From Brevibacterium jeotgali (lineage in GTDB: Bacteria > Actinomycetota > Actinomycetes > Actinomycetales > Brevibacteriaceae): a stretch of 64,000 nt of DNA. The stretch is taken from contig NZ_FXZM01000014.1 in assembly GCF_900169175.1 (NCBI RefSeq), positions 19,989 to 83,988 on the forward strand, given 5' to 3'. Positions 46,784-54,938 of the stretch are shown here, piece by piece (positions within the stretch are counted from its first letter, which is position 1; the number at the start of each line of letters is the position of its first letter). Below the pieces are notes generated by a model. It searched no databases, was not told the DNA's origin, and saw only the letters and a program-made list of their open reading frames with translations. The position numbers and the translations under genes are program-made.

Positions 46784-47275
46784 TCAGCCGCCGATCGCCT
46801 TCTGCACCTTCTTGAGCCTGCGGCTGAGGACGAAGATGCGCACGCTGCCGACGATGCCGGCGACCAGTACGCCCGCGATCGCGGCGAGCAGCATCGCGAC
46901 GCCCAGTGGGAGCGAGAAGGTCCATCCGAAGTACTGGAACTGCGCTGCGGTGTTGTTCTGGATGATGAAGACCAGCAGCATCACGGTGATGACGGCGCCG
47001 AGGATCAGCGACACCCACACGCCACCGGACATGCCGCCCTTCGCCTCGGCTGCCTGGGCATCGCGGGCCTTCGTGCCGCTCGCGCGGGTGGGCGCTTCCT
47101 GGGCGGAAGCCGGTGCGGGAGCCGGTGCGGATGCGGGGTCGGCAGCGGGGTCGGCACCGCCCACGGACTGCCCGGCGTCGGGCTCGAGGAGTTCGGCCGG
47201 AAGGCTGTCGCTCAGGTTCCCGGTGACCTGGTCCCCAGTGCTCTGGGCTTCGCGCGGATCGGGGTTCGTCGTCAT
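46784..47275 (-). CDS. lapA: LapA domain (DUF1049) membrane protein
   Basis: A 163-residue protein with a disordered Pro/Ala/Asp N-terminus (1-75) and two transmembrane helices (about 82-104 WVSLILGAVITVMLLVFII and 118-145) joined by QNNTAAQFQYFGWTFSLPLG, the LapA/DUF1049 signature, ending in a basic helix (RRLKKVQKAIGG). LapA proteins are linked to lipopolysaccharide assembly in Gram-negatives; the role in actinobacteria is unknown. ATG 47275 is chosen because TACGCT lies 6 nt upstream; a longer frame is arginine-rich. Confidence 0.83.
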   Translation of the reverse strand: MTTNPDPREAQSTGDQVTGNLSDSLPAELLEPDAGQSVGGADPAADPASAPAPAPASAQEAPTRASGTKARDAQAAEAKGGMSGGVWVSLILGAVITVMLLVFIIQNNTAAQFQYFGWTFSLPLGVAMLLAAIAGVLVAGIVGSVRIFVLSRRLKKVQKAIGG

Positions 47276-47281
47276 ACGACC

Positions 47282-47287
47282 AGCGTA
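47282..47287 (-). promoter_or_regulatory. Leaderless promoter of lapA
   Basis: TACGCT (47287 to 47282), 6 nt (GGTCGT), ATG at 47275. Confidence 0.55.
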
Positions 47288-47413
47288 CCGCCGCTGCGCG
47301 CCCGAGAGGCAGGACTTGGAACGGAAGTCGGGGCGAACCGTTGATGCGACGGTCGGGACGGCCCGACCCAGCGTGGCTGAACCCCTCCCCACCCGTCTTG
47401 GCCCCGCCGTCAG

Positions 47414-47470
47414 CACCACCTTTCGTCAGTCCACACAGCTTCTTTCCCCTGCGGACTGACGAAAGCTGGT
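47414..47470 (+). repeat. Palindromic element, copy B
   Basis: ACCACCTTTCGTCAGTCC (from 47415) faces GGACTGACGAAAGCTGGT (to 47470); the loop contains GCTTCTTTCCCC. Compared with copy C, two arm pairs have changed on both sides (A-T to G-C and A-T to T-A), keeping the pairing. It lies between divergent genes. Confidence 0.85.
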
Positions 47471-47654
47471 CGGTTCGTCAGTGTCAGGCCGGAGGCGGTG
47501 GTGCATCAGGGGTGAGTGCGTAAGAGCGCATCGGAGGGAGGCACACCGGAGGGCGTGAAAGCGACCCTCCTCGCGCACACTGAGCGTGTGGATACCGTCC
47601 GCCCATCCACAGGTCGGCTCTGACGGATGCCGACGCAGACCGTGTCCATCCACG

Positions 47655-48773
47655 ATGATGCTCATGTACAACGTCATCACAGCCCGTGAGTGCGCGCTGG
47701 CTGGCATACCCCGTACGACCCTCGTCGCTGCTCAGTCGTGCTGCCTCACACGCCTCAGCCGCGGAATCTTCACGGTGACGCGACGCTGTGACCACCACGA
47801 AGACTTCCACGTCGCGATCGAGGACCCATCAGTACTCGAGCTCCGCTCATCACTCACGCAGCGGAAGTCCGTCGCGGGCTCAGAGCGTCTCCGGAGACTG
47901 GAGCACCTGAGTGTGCTGGACTCCTACCGGTTCTACCGACCGGACGATGTCATCGGCGGGACGTCCGCTGCGATCATCCACGGAATCCCGCTCTCGCACA
48001 GGCTTCCTCCCCGGCGGACGAAGCGCACCCGAGCAGACGCGACCGGCAGAGAATTCGACGCCCGTCTGAGCCTGGGTGCACCGGGGGCTCCCGTTCGAGT
48101 TGAGGTGTGGAACACGCGCCGGGCCTACACGTCGCGGTGGGTGGTCCGGCGACAGGCCGCACTCGATGCGACCCAGCGCGCGCGATGGCAAGGGGTTCCC
48201 GTGACGTCGGCGCCGCGGACCGCGATCGACCTTGCACGCATCGGTACCGCGCTCGACGGTCTCGTCGCGTGCGACTGGCTGTTGGCCGATGCCGCTGGAC
48301 GTCGTGGCCACGACGGCAGACTGGGTATGCGCGACCGGCTGACGGAAGCGATCGAGGAATGCAGTGGGCTCCGCGGGGTGAGTCGCGCTCGGGCCGCACT
48401 CGCGAGCGCCACAGGGCTGGCGGAGAGCGTCAGCGAGTCCCTCGCCCTTCACCGCCTGAAGGAGCACGGGCTCTCGGACGTACGCCAGCAGGTGGTCATC
48501 CGCGACAGCGAGAACACCGCCATCGGACGGGTCGATTTCCTCGTGGAGGCCTCCGACAGCACACCTGTCGTGATCGAGGTCGACGGCGCCGTCAAGTACG
48601 CGGGCCACCACCTGGTCGACGCCGCCGTCGAGGACAATCCTCTGTTCCGCGAGAAGAAGCGGGAAGATGCCCTCCGCCGCATGGGCTATCGCGTCGTGAG
48701 ACTGGTGTGGGCAGACCTCTGGGACAGCTCACGGCTGCGCACTCGACTTCGCGAAGCGCACATCGCGTGCTGA
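47655..48773 (+). CDS. DUF559 protein with AbiEi-like N-terminal domain
   Basis: A 372-residue protein. The N-terminus (VITARECALAGIPRTTL ... LTRLSRGIFTV) resembles the winged-helix AbiEi_4 antitoxin-type domain. The C-terminal ~110 residues are a DUF559 domain of the Vsr/PD-(D/E)xK nuclease-like group: VDFLVEASDSTPVVIEVDGAVKY supplies Asp and Glu, then EDNPLFREKKREDALRRMGYRVVRLVWADL. It may be a DNA endonuclease or defence-related protein; no toxin partner is adjacent. The start is unclear: ATGs at 47655, 47658 or 47664, none with a strong ribosome site. Palindromic elements B and C bracket it at 240 and 186 nt. Confidence 0.75.
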   Translation: MMLMYNVITARECALAGIPRTTLVAAQSCCLTRLSRGIFTVTRRCDHHEDFHVAIEDPSVLELRSSLTQRKSVAGSERLRRLEHLSVLDSYRFYRPDDVIGGTSAAIIHGIPLSHRLPPRRTKRTRADATGREFDARLSLGAPGAPVRVEVWNTRRAYTSRWVVRRQAALDATQRARWQGVPVTSAPRTAIDLARIGTALDGLVACDWLLADAAGRRGHDGRLGMRDRLTEAIEECSGLRGVSRARAALASATGLAESVSESLALHRLKEHGLSDVRQQVVIRDSENTAIGRVDFLVEASDSTPVVIEVDGAVKYAGHHLVDAAVEDNPLFREKKREDALRRMGYRVVRLVWADLWDSSRLRTRLREAHIAC

Positions 48774-48874
48774 TGGCCCACAGCTGACGACTGAACTCTC
48801 ATGGCTGACGGCACGCACACCCTCATGCCGTCGCACACGCGTCATCGTGAGGACGCGGCCGATCACCGACACCG

Positions 48875-48954
48875 CGAGACCGTGGTGCCTCGCGACCGTG
48901 GTGCCGCGCGACCGTGGTGCCGCGAGACTGTGGTGCCGCGCGACTGTGATCCCG
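48875..48954. repeat. 16-bp tandem repeat, 5 units
   Basis: Units of the form CGCGACCGTGGTGCCG at 48875, 48891, 48907, 48923 and 48939, each with zero to four changes. The array ends 6 nt before palindromic element copy C. Confidence 0.85.
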
Positions 48955-48959
48955 CGAGA

Positions 48960-49016
48960 CACCAAGTTTCATCAGACCGCACGACTTCTTTCCTATGCGG
49001 TCTGATGAAAGTTGGT
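48960..49016 (+). repeat. Palindromic element, copy C
   Basis: The 21-nt arms 48961-48981 and 48996-49016 pair at 20 positions; the loop (48982-48995) contains GACTTCTTTCC. It is in the same orientation as copy B and lies between convergent genes. Confidence 0.88.
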
Positions 49017-49065
49017 AGGTGCGGAAAGGCACGTGGTGGGGTGGAAGGGGCAGGGTGAGCGCTCC

Positions 49066-50292
49066 TCACCCATCCGGCCCGTCAAGCCCGTCCGGCCCGT
49101 CCAGCGAGCCCAGGTACTCCTCCACTTCGCGGGCCACCCACCGCCCCGCACGGTTCGCGCCGATCGTCGAGGCGCTGGGCCCGTATCCCGGCAGGTGCAC
49201 GCCGTGGTTCCGGACCGCGCGCGTGGTTGCGCGACCGTCGACCAGCAGACCGCCGTCCTCCGTCCTCAGCCCCAACGGGGCCAGGTGATCGAGCCGGTGC
49301 AGGAACCCCGTGGCCCAGAGGACCACGTCGACATCGATCCGTCGAGCCTCCGGCGCGCTCCCCCACGACCGCAGGGACAGCGCATCCCACACAGCACCGT
49401 GCTCGTCGAGCCGGTCGAACATCGGATGGCACTGCGGCAGCATTCCGGTCTCGACCGCACTGACCGGCAGGCCCGTGTTCGACACGACGGAAGCCGGTGG
49501 CAGCCCCTGCCGCACACGCTCGTCCACGCGCGCCACCACGCCCGCACCCACCTCCGGAGTGAATGCGGCGTTCCTGATATCCGGCCGCGTCCGCGACACC
49601 CAGTGCGTCTGGGCAACGGGCGCCAGCTCCGCGAGATGCTGCACCGCGGAGATCCCGGCACCCACGACAAGCACCCGCTCGCCGGCGAAGTCCTCGGCCC
49701 GTGTGTAGTCGCGCGTGTGCAGCTGCCTGCCCGCAAAGCTCCCGATCCCCGGGTAGTACGGGATGCGCGGCCGGTCCCATGTTCCCGTCGCGTTGACGAT
49801 CGCGCGCGCCCTGATCGTGCGCGTGACCGGTGCTCTGCCCGCCTGCCCCGCGCCAGCCCCAGCAATCGACCCGCCGAGCCCCGCAGTGCCCTCACCACTC
49901 ACCGCAACGACGAAATCGCTGCCCACGCCCTCGGGCTGCTCGACGCGGTCGACGACCACTGGGCGGTCCACCCGCAGCCCGAACCGCTCCTCGTACGCGC
50001 GGTAGTACTCCGGCACCGTCTGCGCTGCGGGGATCTCCTCGTCGACGTCGATCGCGTCGTCGAGTCCCCATCCCGGCAGATCGTTCACCCCATTCGCGGT
50101 CTTCAGCGTGAGACTGGGCCAGCGATGCTGCCATGCACCCCCGGGCCCTGGGTTCGCGTCGAGCAGCAGCATCCGCTCGCCGATCTCATATCCGCGCCGC
50201 TGCAGGTGATGGGCCGCGGAAAGCCCCGCCTGCCCCATCCCGATGACCACGACGTCCACACGCACGTCTGCTCCCGGATCCGGCTCCGCCAT
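49066..50292 (-). CDS. FAD-dependent oxidoreductase, flavin monooxygenase-like
   Basis: A 408-residue flavoprotein with two Rossmann motifs: VVVIGMGQAGLSAA (about 14-27) for FAD and VLVVGAGISAVQHLAEL (about 202-218) for NAD(P)H. PGGAWQHRWPSLTL after the first matches the flavin-containing/Baeyer-Villiger monooxygenase group, and VDVVLWATGFLHRLDHL is the conserved ATG-type motif. The fingerprint FxGxxxHxxx is approximated by FAGRQLHTRDY. The C-terminus ends in LDGPDGLDGPDG, from a 12-bp tandem repeat. ATG 50292 lies 8 nt after the AAA ATPase stop, so the two genes are probably cotranscribed. Substrate unknown. Confidence 0.83.
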   Translation of the reverse strand: MAEPDPGADVRVDVVVIGMGQAGLSAAHHLQRRGYEIGERMLLLDANPGPGGAWQHRWPSLTLKTANGVNDLPGWGLDDAIDVDEEIPAAQTVPEYYRAYEERFGLRVDRPVVVDRVEQPEGVGSDFVVAVSGEGTAGLGGSIAGAGAGQAGRAPVTRTIRARAIVNATGTWDRPRIPYYPGIGSFAGRQLHTRDYTRAEDFAGERVLVVGAGISAVQHLAELAPVAQTHWVSRTRPDIRNAAFTPEVGAGVVARVDERVRQGLPPASVVSNTGLPVSAVETGMLPQCHPMFDRLDEHGAVWDALSLRSWGSAPEARRIDVDVVLWATGFLHRLDHLAPLGLRTEDGGLLVDGRATTRAVRNHGVHLPGYGPSASTIGANRAGRWVAREVEEYLGSLDGPDGLDGPDG

Positions 50293-50300
50293 GTACGTGC

Positions 50301-52202
50301 TCAGTGCTCATCATCCAGCTCGAGGTCCAGGAGGTCCTCGCCCGACAGCCCGTCATCGAGATCGTCGATCACCTCGACATCATGACCACCAGGGTCGAGA
50401 CCATCGCTGCCGCCGAGGCCGTCGTCACCGAGCCCTTCCCCACCGCCGAGGCCGTCGTCGAGGCCATCGCCATCGTCATCGAACCCCTCCCCGTCGCCGA
50501 GGCCGTGCTCGCTCAACTCGCGGAGTCCCGATCCTGCGGCTCCTGGCTCACTGACGACTGTGCCCTTGATGGACGATCGGTGGTCTCCGGCAGTCACCTG
50601 GCTCGTCGCAGCGCGGGGCTCAGCGCGCTCCGCCACGGGTGTGCCGTCCGCGATGGGCGCGCGCTCCGCCATGCGTCCGCCGTCCGCCATGCGTGCGCGT
50701 TCCGCCATAAGTGCGCGGACAGCTGACACGAGGTGCGCGGCATCGACCTCGGTGTCCGCTGACAGGGCGTCGATCACCGCTCTCCGGACCGCCTGCCGGG
50801 GAAAGGATCCGGGGGTGGCGACCGCGGCCTCGGCGGCGGTTCGCACACCTGTGGAGCTGACGGGCAGCGCCCGAGCCGACCGTGCGAACAGCCGCTCCCG
50901 CCGATCCACATCGGGCAGGGGAATCTCGAGCGCCACATCGATGAGACCGGGGCGGAGCGCGAGCGCCTGCTCGATCGCCCCCATGCGGTGTGTCGTGAGG
51001 ATGACGGTGAGGTCCGCGTCCTCGTCGTCCTGCAGTTCGTCGAGCGCGTCCAGGACCGCAGGGTCGCCGACGTCGATCAGATCGACGTCCTCCAGCACGA
51101 CGATCGCGGGGGTGAGCCGCCGAGCGGTCGCCAGCACCTCACGGATGAGGCCCGCGGGGCGTCCCTGCTGCAGGTCGCCCGCAGTCATGTCGCGCAGGAC
51201 CGCGCTCGGCAGGATGAACGCGGTGGTGTCCGGCGACTGCGACAGGAGGTACCGGACCGTGTGGGTCTTGCCTGAGTCGGGAGGACCGTGGAGGAGGACG
51301 ACGCGCGGCAGGTGCTGACCGGCCGCCCGCAGCTCGGCGGCGCGGCGCGAGACTCCGAGCACGGCTGCTTCCACCCGGGACAGGCAGCCGGTGGGCAGGA
51401 CGACATCGTCCGCGTGCAGGCCGGGGCGTTCGTGGACGTCGATCGCGGGGTGCGGGAGAGGGAAGGCCGCCGCGCTCGGACGCGACGGCCGGGCGGTGTG
51501 CGGCGCGGGGTCGGTGTGCGGGGTGCGGAAGCTGACGACGCGGCCGCGCAACGATGAGTCCGCGGCGACTGCGGCGTCGATGCGCCCGAGCACGGAACGC
51601 GCAGCTGCCGGGTCTTCTGCGAGCACGTCGACTCGCACGCCTGGCTCGCCGCGGGGCACGTGGTGGGCGGCGCTGCCGTCCGAGATTCCGCTGCGGGCCG
51701 CGTCGCCGATTTCGCCGCTCCACGCGCCCCAGAATTCGCCGCGGGACGCGCCGCCGTGCGCGGCACGATCGTGCGTGCCGTACGCGAGGACGACGACGGG
51801 GTCCCCGCCCACCCGGACCAGGCGCAGCGCGTTCGTCGCGACCCAGCGGACCTCGTCGGGTCCCACGGGGAATGCCGAACGCTGCACCGGGCCCGGCCGG
51901 CACACCTCAGAACGGTCCGCGAGGAGCTCCGCCAGACCGCCGCGGCGGCCAGGGTCAGCACCGCATACGGTCTGGCCCTCGTCGAGCCCGTCCAGCGCCG
52001 CATCGACGTCTGCCCAGTGCCACGCCGGGTATGTCGACCCGCACAGTTCGAGGCCGCGGCCGGCACTCCGCAGATGTCCCTCGATGAGCTGACCCAGTCC
52101 CACAGCGACGTCATGCGGCTGAGCCGCCGACCGCTCCTCTGCCACGCCGTCACGGGCGCCAGGGGACCCGCTCATGCCGCGTGTGCTCGATGACTCGCTC
52201 AT
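50301..52202 (-). CDS. AAA+ ATPase with acidic glycine-rich tail
   Basis: A 633-residue protein. The N-terminal ~290 residues are an unassigned domain (perhaps DUF5925-like, uncertain) with conserved-looking WVATNALRLVRV and WGAWSGEIGDAARSG. The AAA+ module follows: Walker A GPPDSGKT (about 305-312; the usual Gly-Thr replaced by Asp-Ser), Walker B IVVLEDVDLID, sensor 1 VILTTHR and an arginine-finger region RPGLIDVALEI. The last ~90 residues are Gly/Asp-rich repeats (GLGDDGLGGSDGLD). Start ATG 52202 is fixed by TACGCT 7 nt upstream, mirrored by the glsA promoter. Function unknown; a remodelling ATPase is likely. Confidence 0.75.
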   Translation of the reverse strand: MSESSSTRGMSGSPGARDGVAEERSAAQPHDVAVGLGQLIEGHLRSAGRGLELCGSTYPAWHWADVDAALDGLDEGQTVCGADPGRRGGLAELLADRSEVCRPGPVQRSAFPVGPDEVRWVATNALRLVRVGGDPVVVLAYGTHDRAAHGGASRGEFWGAWSGEIGDAARSGISDGSAAHHVPRGEPGVRVDVLAEDPAAARSVLGRIDAAVAADSSLRGRVVSFRTPHTDPAPHTARPSRPSAAAFPLPHPAIDVHERPGLHADDVVLPTGCLSRVEAAVLGVSRRAAELRAAGQHLPRVVLLHGPPDSGKTHTVRYLLSQSPDTTAFILPSAVLRDMTAGDLQQGRPAGLIREVLATARRLTPAIVVLEDVDLIDVGDPAVLDALDELQDDEDADLTVILTTHRMGAIEQALALRPGLIDVALEIPLPDVDRRERLFARSARALPVSSTGVRTAAEAAVATPGSFPRQAVRRAVIDALSADTEVDAAHLVSAVRALMAERARMADGGRMAERAPIADGTPVAERAEPRAATSQVTAGDHRSSIKGTVVSEPGAAGSGLRELSEHGLGDGEGFDDDGDGLDDGLGGGEGLGDDGLGGSDGLDPGGHDVEVIDDLDDGLSGEDLLDLELDDEH

Positions 52203-52209
52203 ACTGCTC

Positions 52210-52257
52210 AGCGTACGTCCCACAGGATCGGGTTTCAGCGTCGAAGCGCTCTACGCT
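52210..52257. promoter_or_regulatory. Mirrored leaderless promoters of the AAA ATPase and glutaminase genes
   Basis: TACGCT at 52252-52257 is 6 nt from the glutaminase ATG (52264); TACGCT on the minus strand (52215 to 52210) is 7 nt from the ATPase ATG (52202). The starts are 61 nt apart. Confidence 0.6.
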
Positions 52258-52263
52258 GAGGCC

Positions 52264-54081
52264 ATGGAGTCCCCCATCCAGCGCCACCTCGACGACCTCC
52301 TGCAGGACGTCAGCCGCATCACCGACGGCAGACCCTATTCCGTGCACCCGCCCGGACGCGACCCCGACCCGGACGCCTTCGGGATCTGCCTCGCCACCGT
52401 GGACGGTCACGTCTACACAGCAGGGGCGGCAGCGGACACGGAGTTCTCCATCCATTCGATCTCCAAGCCCTTCTCCTACGCTCTCGCGCTGGCCGACCAC
52501 GGCTTGGACGCGGTGGACGAGAAGGTCGACCTCGAGCCCTCCGGAGACCCGTTCAACGAGATCTCCCTGTCGCCGGATTCGGGCCGACCCGCCAACGCGA
52601 TGATCAATGCCGGTGCCCTGGCCGTCGTGGCGATGCTCAAGGGCGGCGGAGGGAAGTCCGCACCGCGACGGATCGTCGACTTCTACTCGCGACTGGCCGG
52701 CCGCAGGCTGTCTGTGGACCAGTCGGTCTACGACGTCGAGATCCGCAACAGCGATCGCAACCACGCGCTCGCGTACCTGCTCAGCTCTTTCGGGATCATC
52801 GACGACGACCCCACCCGCGCCCTCAAGAACTACCTGCGGCAGTGCTCCATGCAGGTCACGTGCCGCGACCTCGCGGTCATGGCCGCGACGCTGTCGACCG
52901 GCGGGACCAACCCCGTCACCGGAGAGGACGTGATCGACATCGAGAGCGTCGAACGCGTGCTGTCGGTGATGATGACCTCGGGGATGTACGACGACGCGGG
53001 CTCCTGGGCCAGCAGCGTGGGGATGCCCGCGAAATCCGGGGTGGGCGGCGGGACGCTCGCCGTGCTGCCGGGACAGGCCGGACTGGCGGTCTACTCACCG
53101 CCTCTGGATCGCCACGGGAGCAGCGTGCGGGGTGTAGAGACCTGCCGGCGCCTGTCACGCGACATGGAGATGCACTTCGTGCGGGCGGCACGCAGCGGCG
53201 GGTCCGCAGTCCGTCGGGGCGTGAGCATCACGGAGCTGCCCTCCCGGATCCGCCGGACGGAGGAGGAGGCCTCCGTCCTCGAGCAGTTCGACGACGCCTG
53301 TCGGATCATCGCAGTCACCGGCGACCTCCACTTCGCCGCCACGGAATCCCTGGTGCGCGCGGTGAGCGGACTCGACGCCCACGTGACCATCGTCGTCCTG
53401 GACATGCGTCAGGTCTTCGAGGTCAGTGACTTGGCGGTGCGGATGCTGGAGGACCTCCGACGACGCCTGCTCGCGGATCGCCGCAGGTTGGTCGTCATCG
53501 AGGGTGGTGGCCTGCTCGAGGGCACTCCTCTCGACGGAGAGGACGGAGTGCCGATCTTCTCCGGCCGCGGCAGTGCGGTCGAGTACTGCGAGGACCTCCT
53601 GCTCGTCGAGCACGGGGACGCTGTCGCCGAACGCACCCGCGTGCCGGTGCTCGAGAGTCCCGCCATCTCTCCCCTGGACACTGCTCAGCGCTCCCGGCTC
53701 GTCACCTACATGGAGCCGCGTGCACACGAGGACGGCGACATCATCCGCCGCGTGGGACAGCGGTTCGGCGGCGTGCACTTCATCGTCTCCGGCCGGGTCA
53801 ACACGGTCGGGACCGACCCCAGCGGCAGCCGCGTCCGACTGAACACGCTGAGTGCAGGGATGACGTTCGGCGAACTGTCCCTGGGCAGCGAGGACCGCCA
53901 GGAGGTGACCGAGAAGGCAGACGGCCCCGTCGAACTCATGGTGCTGACGCCCGAGGCCCTGGAGCGCCTCGAGAAGGACGATCCACCCCTGGCCGTGGGC
54001 CTGTGGCGGGCACTCACACGCGATGCGTACATGCTGGTCGACCGCTATCTGCGGGAGACCGCGGTCCGCCTGCGGTACTGA
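52264..54081 (+). CDS. glsA: Glutaminase fused to STAS and cyclic-nucleotide-binding domains
   Basis: A 605-residue three-domain protein. Residues 1-~305 are a beta-lactamase-like glutaminase (glutamine to glutamate and ammonia): catalytic S65-x-x-K68 in IHSISKPF, NAMINAGA, and YxxQCSM-like RQCSMQVT, plus SGVGGGTLAVLPG. Residues ~335-450 form a STAS domain (VVLDMRQVFEVSDLAVRML). Residues ~475-600 form a cNMP-binding/cupin-like fold with GDIIRRVGQRFGGVHFIVSGRV and GMTFGELSLGS. The regulatory domains suggest activity control by a small molecule or partner. The start is set by TACGCT 6 nt upstream. The same architecture occurs in some actinobacteria as I recall. Confidence 0.9.
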   Translation: MESPIQRHLDDLLQDVSRITDGRPYSVHPPGRDPDPDAFGICLATVDGHVYTAGAAADTEFSIHSISKPFSYALALADHGLDAVDEKVDLEPSGDPFNEISLSPDSGRPANAMINAGALAVVAMLKGGGGKSAPRRIVDFYSRLAGRRLSVDQSVYDVEIRNSDRNHALAYLLSSFGIIDDDPTRALKNYLRQCSMQVTCRDLAVMAATLSTGGTNPVTGEDVIDIESVERVLSVMMTSGMYDDAGSWASSVGMPAKSGVGGGTLAVLPGQAGLAVYSPPLDRHGSSVRGVETCRRLSRDMEMHFVRAARSGGSAVRRGVSITELPSRIRRTEEEASVLEQFDDACRIIAVTGDLHFAATESLVRAVSGLDAHVTIVVLDMRQVFEVSDLAVRMLEDLRRRLLADRRRLVVIEGGGLLEGTPLDGEDGVPIFSGRGSAVEYCEDLLLVEHGDAVAERTRVPVLESPAISPLDTAQRSRLVTYMEPRAHEDGDIIRRVGQRFGGVHFIVSGRVNTVGTDPSGSRVRLNTLSAGMTFGELSLGSEDRQEVTEKADGPVELMVLTPEALERLEKDDPPLAVGLWRALTRDAYMLVDRYLRETAVRLRY

Positions 54082-54179
54082 TCCGGATGGCGTGACTCGG
54101 CTGGGACACGACCTGGCCGCACGGGGGCGGCAGCACAGGGTCGACCGCCCTCAATCCACCTTGCTGAGTGTCGCCTCTG

Positions 54180-54208
54180 ACGACAGTGAGAGTCTGCTCA
54201 ACTACAGT
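54180..54208 (+). promoter_or_regulatory. Candidate promoter of the osmolyte transport operon
   Basis: ACGACA (54180-54185), 17-nt spacer, TACAGT (54203-54208), 85 nt before the first gene; GAGGAGG precedes its ATG. The -35 matches only four of six bases. Confidence 0.35.
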
Positions 54209-54293
54209 GGTGGTGAAGCACCACACTCGTCCGGGCACCGCGAGTCCATCCGGGTGCCTCCGGACCGCACAATCGCGCTGAGGAGGCAGAACC

Positions 54294-54938
54294 ATGAATT
54301 TCGGGGAGTTCCTCATCCGACGCGCGGACGACATGCTCGAGCTGGGACTCGCACACGCCGCAGTGGTGGGAGGCGCAGTCCTCATATCCACGCTGATCGG
54401 CGTGGCACTGGGAGTGCTCACCTATCAGAGCGAACGCGCTCGTGAGACCGTGCTCGCGATCACCGGGTCGTTCCTCACGATCCCGTCGTTCGCACTCTTC
54501 ATCCTGCTGCTGGGCCCCCTGGGGCTGGGGTGGAAGCCCGTTCTGTTCGCACTGGTCCTCTACGGACTCATGCCTGTCGTGCGGAACACGATCACAGGGC
54601 TGCGTGGCGTCGATCCCGCCGTCGTCGAATCCGCCAAGGGCATGGGCCTGAGTCGACGCCAGCTCCTTCTGCGGATCGAGCTGCCGCTCGCCTGGCCGGT
54701 CATCATCACCGGCGTCCGCGTCACCACCCTCGTCCTCCTGGGCATCGCGGCGATCGGAGCGATCGTCAACGGGCCCGGCTACGGCGAGCTGATCTTCACC
54801 GGTCTGGCCCGGGTGGGCACTCCCGTCGCCGTCAACATGGTGCTGGCCGGCGCCGTGGGCGTCATGATCCTGGCCGTGGTCTTCGATCTCGCCTTCTACA
54901 CCGCCAAGCGTCTCACCACGTCTCGAGGTATCCGATGA
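54294..54938 (+). CDS. Osmolyte ABC transporter permease (OpuCB/ProW type)
   Basis: A 214-residue permease for glycine betaine, proline, choline or carnitine. Six helices; the binding-protein-dependent transport EAA motif is ESAKGMGLSRRQLLLRIELPLAWP (read as two overlapping parts around 108-131). It lacks a fused binding domain. GAGGAGG precedes the ATG. Its stop overlaps the ATPase start as ATGA. First of four coupled genes (permease, ATPase, permease, binding protein), the OpuC/OsmF layout. Likely induced by osmotic stress; that is inferred. Confidence 0.9.
   Translation: MNFGEFLIRRADDMLELGLAHAAVVGGAVLISTLIGVALGVLTYQSERARETVLAITGSFLTIPSFALFILLLGPLGLGWKPVLFALVLYGLMPVVRNTITGLRGVDPAVVESAKGMGLSRRQLLLRIELPLAWPVIITGVRVTTLVLLGIAAIGAIVNGPGYGELIFTGLARVGTPVAVNMVLAGAVGVMILAVVFDLAFYTAKRLTTSRGIR

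Larger units (their letters stand above)
47276..47654. other. 379-nt divergent intergenic region between lapA and the DUF559 gene
   Basis: Holds the lapA promoter (47282-47287) and palindromic element copy B (47414-47470). No further gene is supported; no clear promoter for the DUF559 gene was found. Confidence 0.5.

Noticed and set aside
48875..48954. CRISPR array
   Set aside because: Units are contiguous 16-bp tandem copies with no unique spacers and no cas genes nearby. The same holds for 9687-9766 and 41222-41345.
47414..49016. Insertion sequence or transposon around the DUF559 gene
   Set aside because: No transposase is present, and the palindromes are in direct, not inverted, orientation; no target-site duplication is visible.
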